Positions 58,095 through 64,000 of a stretch of DNA of 64,000 nt are shown here, piece after piece. The notes beneath the pieces are model-generated. The model worked only from the letters and a program-made list of their open reading frames with translations. It searched no databases and was not told the origin of the DNA. The stretch spans positions 62,001 to 126,000 of the forward strand of contig DASZVY010000033.1 of assembly GCA_035546855.1 (NCBI GenBank), given 5' to 3'. This DNA is from Nitrobacter sp035546855 (GTDB lineage Bacteria; Pseudomonadota; Alphaproteobacteria; Rhizobiales; Xanthobacteraceae). A program made the translations under genes and the position numbers. How positions within the stretch are numbered: the stretch's first letter is position 1; every line of letters begins with the position of its first letter.

Positions 58095-59246
58095 TCACGA
58101 GCCCGCCAGGTGCAGAATGTCGTTGTAGGTCGCGAATACCATCAGCATCAATACGAGGCCCAACCCGATCCGGAATCCCATTTCCTGCGCGCGCTCCGAC
58201 AGCGCGCGGCCCCGGATAGCCTCGACCGCATAGAACAAAAGGTGACCTCCATCGAGCAGCGGGACCGGGAAAAGGTTCAAAAGCCCGATGGATATCGACA
58301 GGACCGCAGACAGATGGATCAGAGCTGCGAGGCCGATGGTGGCGACCTGTCCGGAAATTTGTGCAATGCGAAGCGGCCCTCCGACTTGATCCGCCGCCTC
58401 CCGGCCGCTGAAAATGCCGCCGATATAGGACAGGGTCCGGTCCACGACGAACCAGGTTTCCTTGACGCCGAGCCACAGCGCCGTGGCGGGGTCGACGCGT
58501 TCGGTCACAACGTCCTGCGGCGACGTCGCACGGGTGATTCCAAGAATGCCCAGCCGCTGGACGTTCCCGAACCGATCCTTGATCTCCCGGAGTTGCGGCG
58601 TACCCTGCAGGTGAACCACGGAATTTCCGCGCTTCACGTCGAACCTGAGCGTCTCCCCGGCCCGCACGCTGACGAAGCGCTGCATATCCATAAAGCTGTC
58701 GATCTTGTCGCCGTTGATGGCGAGCACCACGTCGCCGGGCTTGAACCCGGCCGTTTCCGCAGCGCTCCCCGCCTGCACCACATCGACCCGCGCGCTGGTG
58801 CTGGGCTTGCCGAAAAACGTGAACAGGCCGGTGAAGATGACGATCGCGAGAATGAAATTGGCGATCGGTCCGGCGGCGACGATCGCGGCGCGGGCACCGA
58901 CTTTCTTGTAGTGGAAACTGTCCTTGCGCTCCTCCTCCGTCATCGATGCCAGCGCGGCGCTCGACGGAGTGCTGGCTTCGCTGTCGTCGCCGAAGAACTT
59001 GACGTAGCCGCCGAGCGGAATCGCGGAAATCTTCCAGCGCGTGCCATGCCGGTCATTGAAGCCCGCAAGCTCGGGGCCGAATCCCAGCGAGAAGGTCAGA
59101 ACCTTCACGCCGGTCCAGCGCGCGACCAGAAAGTGGCCGAGTTCGTGGAAGAAAACGACGATGGTCAGGACAAACAGGAAAGGAACGACGTAACCGAGCA
59201 CGCCATGGGTTAACGCGTTGAAACCGTGCAGAAAAAGGTCGGCCAT
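58095..59246 (-). CDS. rseP: RseP-type site-2 intramembrane zinc metalloprotease
   Basis: A 383-residue S2P protease. Zinc ligands are H34-E35-x-x-H38 (VFFHELGHFL) and the Asp in PVPLLDGGHLLFY near the C-terminus. One PDZ domain lies at about 150-215 (AGSAAETAGFKPGDVVLAIN); E. coli RseP has two. There are about four membrane segments. It would cut anti-sigma factors or signal-peptide remnants. ATG 59246 has GAGGGGAACTGA upstream. It lies between dxr and bamA. Confidence 0.94.
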   Translation of the reverse strand: MADLFLHGFNALTHGVLGYVVPFLFVLTIVVFFHELGHFLVARWTGVKVLTFSLGFGPELAGFNDRHGTRWKISAIPLGGYVKFFGDDSEASTPSSAALASMTEEERKDSFHYKKVGARAAIVAAGPIANFILAIVIFTGLFTFFGKPSTSARVDVVQAGSAAETAGFKPGDVVLAINGDKIDSFMDMQRFVSVRAGETLRFDVKRGNSVVHLQGTPQLREIKDRFGNVQRLGILGITRATSPQDVVTERVDPATALWLGVKETWFVVDRTLSYIGGIFSGREAADQVGGPLRIAQISGQVATIGLAALIHLSAVLSISIGLLNLFPVPLLDGGHLLFYAVEAIRGRALSERAQEMGFRIGLGLVLMLMVFATYNDILHLAGS

Positions 59247-59290
59247 TCAGTTCCCCTCGCGCAGAGCCGGCTGGCCCTGTCCCCAACGCC

Positions 59291-60514
59291 CTACGATGCC
59301 TTTAAGGCAATTTGAGGCAAGAGGGAGGCAGCCATATTTCGCGCACTATGGTCAACGGCGATCGCGTCGTCGGCCGATGACAGCGGCGCCAGATTGCCGG
59401 CTCGGATCCAGCCATTCAATGTCGCGTCGACGAGCCGCGCAATCGCCCCGAACCTGATCTTCTCGGCGATGAAGGCCGCAACGGCGACCTCGTTCGCCGC
59501 GTTGAAGACGGTCGTGGCGCCGTTCCCGGTTCGCAGCGCCTCGAAGGCCAACCGCAGTCCCGGGAAACGCTCGAAATCCGGCGCCTCGAAGGTCAGTTGT
59601 CCGATCTTCGCCAGATCGAGCTTGGCGGCAGGTCCCTCGATCCGTTCCGGCCATCCAAGGCAGTTCGCGATCGGCGTGCGCATATCGGGGGTTCCGAGCT
59701 GCGCGATCACGGAGCGATCCGAGAACTCGACCATGCCGTGGATAATCGATTGCGGGTGGACGAGCACATCGATCTCATCGGGTGTCAATGCAAACAGGCA
59801 GGCGGCTTCGATCACCTCGAGCCCCTTGTTCATCATCGAGGCGGAATCGATGGTGATCTTCTGACCCATGCTCCAGTTCGGATGCTTCAGGGCTTGCGCC
59901 AGCGTCGCCCGCTCGATATCGGCGGGCGCCCAGGTCCGGAACGGCCCACCCGATGCAGTGATGATGACCCGCGTAAGTTCGTCGCGATTGCCCGAGGCGA
60001 GCGCCTGAAACAGCGCGTTATGTTCGGAGTCCGCCGGCAGGATACAGGCCCCGGCCCTCGCCGCGCGTTCCATGAAAAAATCGCCGGCGCAGACAAGGCA
60101 CTCCTTGTTGGCGAGCGCGATCGTTGCTCCGCGGTCGACCGCAGCCAGCGCAGGCTTCAATCCGGCTGCGCCGCTGACCGCAGCCATCAGCCAATCCGCG
60201 GGACGCGAGCCGGCTTCAATGATCGCGGCCTCGCCAGCACCGCATTCGATACCTGTCCCAGCCAGCGCATCTTTCAACTCGTCAAATCGGTTCGGATCGG
60301 CAACGGCCGCGAAACGTGCATTGAATTCCCGCGCCAGCTTGGCGAGCCCCGGAACATTGGAATTTGCGGTCAGCGCTTCAACGCGATAGCGGTCCGGCGC
60401 AGCGCGCAGCAAATCCATCGTGCTGTCGCCGATCGATCCGGTCGCACCCAGGACCGTCACTGTCCTGACGCCCGCCTGTGCGGGCTTGTTATTTTTAAGG
60501 GGAACAGCGCTCAT
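59291..60514 (-). CDS. dxr: 1-deoxy-D-xylulose 5-phosphate reductoisomerase
   Basis: A 407-residue enzyme of the MEP isoprenoid pathway making 2-C-methylerythritol 4-phosphate with NADPH. NADPH-binding is GATGSIGDST at about 23-32. Substrate and metal motifs are ALANKECLVCAG, ILPADSEHNALFQAL, ITASGGPFR, NWSMGQKITIDSASMMNKG and VHPQSIIHGMVEF. It starts 3 bp after the cdsA stop, so coupling is likely. Confidence 0.97.
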   Translation of the reverse strand: MSAVPLKNNKPAQAGVRTVTVLGATGSIGDSTMDLLRAAPDRYRVEALTANSNVPGLAKLAREFNARFAAVADPNRFDELKDALAGTGIECGAGEAAIIEAGSRPADWLMAAVSGAAGLKPALAAVDRGATIALANKECLVCAGDFFMERAARAGACILPADSEHNALFQALASGNRDELTRVIITASGGPFRTWAPADIERATLAQALKHPNWSMGQKITIDSASMMNKGLEVIEAACLFALTPDEIDVLVHPQSIIHGMVEFSDRSVIAQLGTPDMRTPIANCLGWPERIEGPAAKLDLAKIGQLTFEAPDFERFPGLRLAFEALRTGNGATTVFNAANEVAVAAFIAEKIRFGAIARLVDATLNGWIRAGNLAPLSSADDAIAVDHSARNMAASLLPQIALKAS

Positions 60515-60517
60515 ACC

Positions 60518-61369
60518 TCACCAAACCACAAGTGCGCGGCCGAGGCTATGTGCGTCGCCGCGTAAAAATCCGAAAAGAGCAGCCATGACAATGGCTGCAA
60601 CGAAACCATCAAGACGGTCGAGCAATCCGCCGTGTCCGGGAATGAGCTGACTCGAATCCTTCACGCCGAAACGCCTCTTGACCGCTGATTCAAACAGATC
60701 GCCCAGTTGCGACGCAATCGACAAACCAGCTCCGAGCAACAGCAGCGGAACCACCTTGCCGACGCCGAAGGCCGCGAATCCAGCAGCAACGACAAGGCTT
60801 CCGATGAATCCGCCGACCGCGCCGGCCCACGTCTTCTTCGGACTGACGCGAGGCCATAGCTTGGGCCCGCCGATTGCACGTCCTGCAAAATACCCGCCGC
60901 TATCGGCCGCCCAGACCACCAACAGCACGAAAATCAGGGCGGCGAAGCCATAGGCGTCGTCGAGACGCACCAGCGCCGACGCCAACCCCGCTGCGGCGGC
61001 GTAACAAAATCCGAGCGCGGACCAAAGACGCTCACGTTGCGCCAACGCGGCAATCGCAACAAGGCCGATCGCCAGCACAATCAACGCGTCGTCACCGCGC
61101 CCGAGCGCCAGACATAGCCCGGATACCGCGAGCGCCGAAGCGCCCGCGGCAACCGTCCACATCTCCTGCACCGCGCCAACGATCGCCAGCCATTCGGCAA
61201 AAAGGCCGATGGTCACGAGCACGACGAGGCCGATCCACAACGGTCCGCCCACCCAGGCGATCACGAGGGCAAGCGGCGCGAGAACCAGCGCGACAACGAT
61301 ACGCGTCACCAGATTGCGCGAGCCCTGATCGGCTGCGGGTGTCCTGTCCCCCTCGTTCACGCTGGTCAC
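60518..61369 (-). CDS. cdsA: Phosphatidate cytidylyltransferase
   Basis: A 283-residue integral membrane enzyme making CDP-diacylglycerol, the precursor of phospholipids. About seven to eight hydrophobic segments run from residue 20 on. The family signature near the C-terminus is SQLGDLFESAVKRRFGVKDS followed by PGHGGLLDRLD. The start ATG overlaps the uppS stop by 4 bases (ATGA). Confidence 0.95.
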   Translation of the reverse strand: MTSVNEGDRTPAADQGSRNLVTRIVVALVLAPLALVIAWVGGPLWIGLVVLVTIGLFAEWLAIVGAVQEMWTVAAGASALAVSGLCLALGRGDDALIVLAIGLVAIAALAQRERLWSALGFCYAAAAGLASALVRLDDAYGFAALIFVLLVVWAADSGGYFAGRAIGGPKLWPRVSPKKTWAGAVGGFIGSLVVAAGFAAFGVGKVVPLLLLGAGLSIASQLGDLFESAVKRRFGVKDSSQLIPGHGGLLDRLDGFVAAIVMAALFGFLRGDAHSLGRALVVW

Positions 61370-62124
61370 GATCCGGTTTTCGCGGCCAGTCCACCGAAGC
61401 GGCGCTCGCGCCGGGCATATTCGGCGATCGCGCCTTCGAGCGCGGTCTTGTCAAAGTCCGGCCAGTGCGTCGGGACGAAGACGAACTCGCTGTAAGCCGC
61501 CTGCCACATCAGGAAATTCGACAGCCGCTGTTCGCCGCTGGTACGGATAATGAGGTCGGGATCCGGGATATCCGGCGCGTCCAGATAACGGCCGAGGGCG
61601 TCCTCATCGATGCTCGCCGGATCGCGCTTGCCCTCTGCAACCTCGCGGGCAAGCCGCTGCGCCGCGTTCGCGATCTCCTGCCGCGATCCATAGTTGAACG
61701 CGACCACAAGCGTGAGGCGCGTGTTGTCCTTGGTGAGATCTTCCGCCTCGGTCAGAAGCGCGCAGATATCCGGCTCGAGCCCTGCGCGTTCACCGATCAC
61801 GCGCACACGCACGCCATCGCGATGCAGCGAGGCCAAATCGTTGCGGATAAAGCGCCGCAACAAACCAAACAGATCGCCGATCTCGGTGGCGGGTCTCGAC
61901 CAGTTCTCGGAGCTGAAGGAAAAGATCGTCAGATAGCGGATGCCGAGTTCATGAGCTGCCCGCACGACCCGTCGGAGCGCTTCGACGCCGCGCCGGTGCC
62001 CTTCGGCACGCGGCAACCCACGCGCGGCCGCCCACCTGCCGTTGCCATCCATGATGATCGCGACATGCGCGGGCGCATCGGATCGACCCGATCCCTGTGT
62101 TGCTGGCGCAGCGGCATTCGACAT
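61366..62124 (-). CDS. uppS: Undecaprenyl diphosphate synthase
   Basis: A 252-residue cis-prenyltransferase making the lipid carrier for peptidoglycan and O-antigen. The catalytic Asp is D26 in HVAIIMDGNGRWA. GLPRAEGHRRGVEALRRVV, TIFSFSSENWSRP and the C-terminal LIIRTSGEQRLSNFL with WQAAYSEFVF complete the site. ATG 62124 gives the normal length; upstream in-frame codons to 62187 are not conserved in type. It is 84 bp after frr. Confidence 0.96.
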   Translation of the reverse strand: MSNAAAPATQGSGRSDAPAHVAIIMDGNGRWAAARGLPRAEGHRRGVEALRRVVRAAHELGIRYLTIFSFSSENWSRPATEIGDLFGLLRRFIRNDLASLHRDGVRVRVIGERAGLEPDICALLTEAEDLTKDNTRLTLVVAFNYGSRQEIANAAQRLAREVAEGKRDPASIDEDALGRYLDAPDIPDPDLIIRTSGEQRLSNFLMWQAAYSEFVFVPTHWPDFDKTALEGAIAEYARRERRFGGLAAKTGS

Positions 62125-62208
62125 CAGGTCAGTCCAGTTGATGCGAGCGATCCTTCGGATCCGACATTGCAAAGATACCGGCGGCAACGGGATGGTGAAA
62201 TTGGACCA

Positions 62209-62772
62209 TTAGACGGTGAGGATTTCCTTTTCCTTGCCCGCCAGCAATTGATCGATCTCGGCGATCACGGCATCGGTCGCCTTCTGAACGTCGCTATCAA
62301 AACGCTTCTGATCGTCCTCGGATATCTCATGCGCCTTTTCAAGCTTCTTGACGGTGTCGAGGCCATCCCGGCGAACGTGGCGCACCGCAACCTTGGCTGC
62401 TTCCGCATATTTGTGCGCCACCTTCACCAGTTCCTTGCGCCGCTCCTCATTGAGTTCCGGAATGCGCAGCCGCAGCACCTGGCCTTCGGTCGCCGGGCTC
62501 AACCCGAGATTGGAGTCGACGATTGCCTTTTCAACGGCCTTGACCATGGTCTTGTCCCACACCTGCACGGACAAAAGACGCGGCTCCGGCACGCTGATCG
62601 TCGCCACCTGATTGAGCGGCATGTGACTGCCGTAAGCATCGACCTGCACCGGATCCAGCATGGACGCCGCGGCGCGGCCGGTCCGCAGGCCACCGAGCTC
62701 GTGCTTGAGCGCCTGAATGGCACCCTGCATCCGGCGCTTCAGCTCGTTGATGTCGAAATTTCCTGACGCCAT
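62209..62772 (-). CDS. frr: Ribosome recycling factor
   Basis: A 187-residue, tRNA-shaped factor that splits post-termination ribosomes with EF-G. The three-helix body contains LKHELGGLRTGRAAASMLDP, the hinge QVDAYGSHMPLNQVATISVP, and the final helix motif IPELNEERRKELVKVAHKYA with KEKEILTV at the end. It lies between pyrH and uppS, the standard position. Confidence 0.97.
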   Translation of the reverse strand: MASGNFDINELKRRMQGAIQALKHELGGLRTGRAAASMLDPVQVDAYGSHMPLNQVATISVPEPRLLSVQVWDKTMVKAVEKAIVDSNLGLSPATEGQVLRLRIPELNEERRKELVKVAHKYAEAAKVAVRHVRRDGLDTVKKLEKAHEISEDDQKRFDSDVQKATDAVIAEIDQLLAGKEKEILTV

Positions 62773-62837
62773 GTCACTCTCCTCCGGATACGTCCACTTC
62801 AGGCCGACGAGCGCGGACCATCCAGCGCATCGCGGGA

Positions 62838-63554
62838 TTAGCCGGCGACGATCGTAGCCCGGCCGGTCCCTCGCAGAATCGAACCGATCGACCCTGCCTC
62901 CGCAATCGAAAACACGATGATAGGCAGCGACGTCTCGCGGGCAAGCGCGAAAGCAGTCGCATCCATGACCTTGTAGCCCCCCTGAAGGGCCTGCGAATGG
63001 CTGAGGCGGTCGAACCGCCTGGCCGATGGGTCCTGCTTGGGATCGGCGCTATAGACGCCATCGACATTGGTGGCCTTCAGAACGGCCTCGGCACCGATCT
63101 CCGCCGCGCGCAGCACTGCGGTGGTGTCGGTCGTGAAATAGGGGTTGCCGGTGCCGCCCCCGAGCAGAACAACCCGGCCCTCGGACAGGTATCTGTTCGT
63201 GGCATCGCGCGTGAACAGCTCGCAGACCTGCGGCATGACGAACGCTGACAGCGTCCGCGCCGGCTGTCCCTGCCGCTCAAGCGCGGCCTCGAGAGCGAGG
63301 CAATTCATCACCGTGGCCAGCATGCCCATGGTGTCGCCGGTCGGCCGGGCCACCCCGCGAGCCGAGACCTCGACACCGCGAAAGAGGTTGCCGCCACCGA
63401 TCACGACGGCGATTTCCGTGCCGAGCTTGCGCGCGGCGATCAGGTCGGTTGCGACCCGATCGATGGTCGGCTGGTCGATGCCGAACGGCTGCGATCCCGC
63501 GAAATACTCACCCGAAAGCTTGACGACGACGCGACGATAGGCTGGCTCATCCAT
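62838..63554 (-). CDS. pyrH: UMP kinase
   Basis: A 238-residue amino-acid-kinase-fold enzyme phosphorylating UMP to UDP. Motifs are RVVVKLSGEYFAG, the UMP-binding VVIGGGNLFRGVE, GDTMGMLATVMNCLAL, GGGTGNPYFTTDTTAVLRA and KATNVDGVYSADPK. It supplies UDP for pyrG and for UDP-sugars. It is 47 bp after tsf and 65 bp before frr. Confidence 0.97.
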   Translation of the reverse strand: MDEPAYRRVVVKLSGEYFAGSQPFGIDQPTIDRVATDLIAARKLGTEIAVVIGGGNLFRGVEVSARGVARPTGDTMGMLATVMNCLALEAALERQGQPARTLSAFVMPQVCELFTRDATNRYLSEGRVVLLGGGTGNPYFTTDTTAVLRAAEIGAEAVLKATNVDGVYSADPKQDPSARRFDRLSHSQALQGGYKVMDATAFALARETSLPIIVFSIAEAGSIGSILRGTGRATIVAG

Positions 63555-63601
63555 GATGCGTTAGCTCCGTGGCGCGTCTTCCGTCGCTCGTCGGCCTCCG
63601 C

Positions 63602-64000
63602 TCAGCCTTGTCCAGCGGCCGCGGCGACCTCGGCGGCGAAATCGGATTCCGCCTTCTCGATTCCCTCGCCGAGAGCATAGCGCACAAAACCGGCAATTTT
63701 GATCGGAGCGCCGACCTTGCCCTCAGCTTCCTTGAGCGCCTGTCCGACGCTCTTCTTGTCGTCGAAGATGAAGGGCTGCTCGAGCAGCGTCTGCTCCTTG
63801 AAGAAGGTCTTCAGGCCGGATTCGGTGATTTTCTCGATCATCGCCTCGGGCTTGCCCTGCTGGCGGAACTTGTCGGCCAGGATGTCCTTCTCGCGCTTCA
63901 CCACCGCCGGATCGACGCCGGACGGGTCGATCGCGAGCGGGTTGGTGGAGGCGACATGCATGGCGATCTGCCGCCCGAGCGCGGCCAGTTCGTCCGCCTT
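63602..64000 (-). CDS. tsf: Elongation factor Ts, C-terminal part (5' end beyond window)
   Basis: The last 132 codons of EF-Ts, which recycles EF-Tu by nucleotide exchange. The frame is open to the right edge and begins KADELAALGRQIAMHVA. Dimerisation/coiled-coil region motifs follow: ADKFRQQGKPEAMIEKI, LEQPFIFDDKKSVGQAL and GAPIKIAGFVRYALGEGIEK. The missing N-terminal UBA domain and core lie outside the window, and rpsB is expected further upstream. Confidence 0.95.
   Translation of the reverse strand, partial: KADELAALGRQIAMHVASTNPLAIDPSGVDPAVVKREKDILADKFRQQGKPEAMIEKITESGLKTFFKEQTLLEQPFIFDDKKSVGQALKEAEGKVGAPIKIAGFVRYALGEGIEKAESDFAAEVAAAAGQG

Overview
The window reads as chromosome of an alphaproteobacterium of the order Hyphomicrobiales, most like the Bradyrhizobium / Nitrobacter / Rhodopseudomonas / Afipia group. 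The base composition is GC-rich with strong GC3 in the genes. The gene orders tsf-pyrH-frr-uppS-cdsA-dxr-rseP-bamA-lpxD-fabZ-lpxA-lpxI-lpxB, ftsB-pdhA-pdhB-pdhC-lpdA and pyrG-secG-tpiA are typical of that group, lexA carries a GTTC-N7-GTTC type SOS box, and LpxI is used in place of LpxH. The genus cannot be fixed from the sequence alone. No rRNA, tRNA, CRISPR array, prophage or transposase was seen. Both edges cut a gene: a SPOR-domain protein on the left and tsf on the right.

Layout. 0-9.2 kb: SPOR protein, argS and dgt (minus), divergent erpA, a membrane methyltransferase and xthA (plus), then a Sel1-repeat protein and ilvD (minus). 9.4-11.8 kb: an orphan TctC/Bug-type binding protein and a threonine synthase-like enzyme. 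11.7-17.9 kb: the pyruvate dehydrogenase cluster pdhA-pdhB-pdhC-lpdA with a small tautomerase gene between pdhC and lpdA, preceded by ftsB. 18-25.4 kb: an accessory block lying between ftsB and eno, with a flavin reductase, a class III CoA-transferase, an ICMT-like methyltransferase, two divergent alpha/beta hydrolases (one with Cys in the nucleophile position), an MDR oxidoreductase and an Old Yellow Enzyme. 25.4-33.1 kb: eno, queF, kdsA, a VOC protein, a NIPSNAP protein, a palindromic intergenic repeat, pyrG, secG and tpiA.

33.3-42.4 kb: a PpiD-like foldase, trpD, trpC, moaC, an SPW membrane protein on the other strand, a DUF2336 protein, a HAD phosphatase with a frameshifted C-terminus, moeA/glp and lexA. 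42.4-51 kb: comEC, glnS, gltX, gltA with a clear terminator, and a CodA-like amidohydrolase. 51-64 kb: one long minus-strand cluster for lipid A, outer-membrane assembly, isoprenoid, phospholipid and undecaprenyl synthesis plus translation factors. Its neighbours overlap by 1-8 bases in several places, so it is probably transcribed in a few long units starting upstream of tsf.

Most of the window is conserved housekeeping DNA. The observations most worth checking are the Cys-nucleophile membrane hydrolase, the frameshift in the HAD gene, the nested inverted repeat at 22.9-23.0 kb, the tautomerase inside the PDH operon, and a possible decayed small gene at 38.1-38.2 kb.
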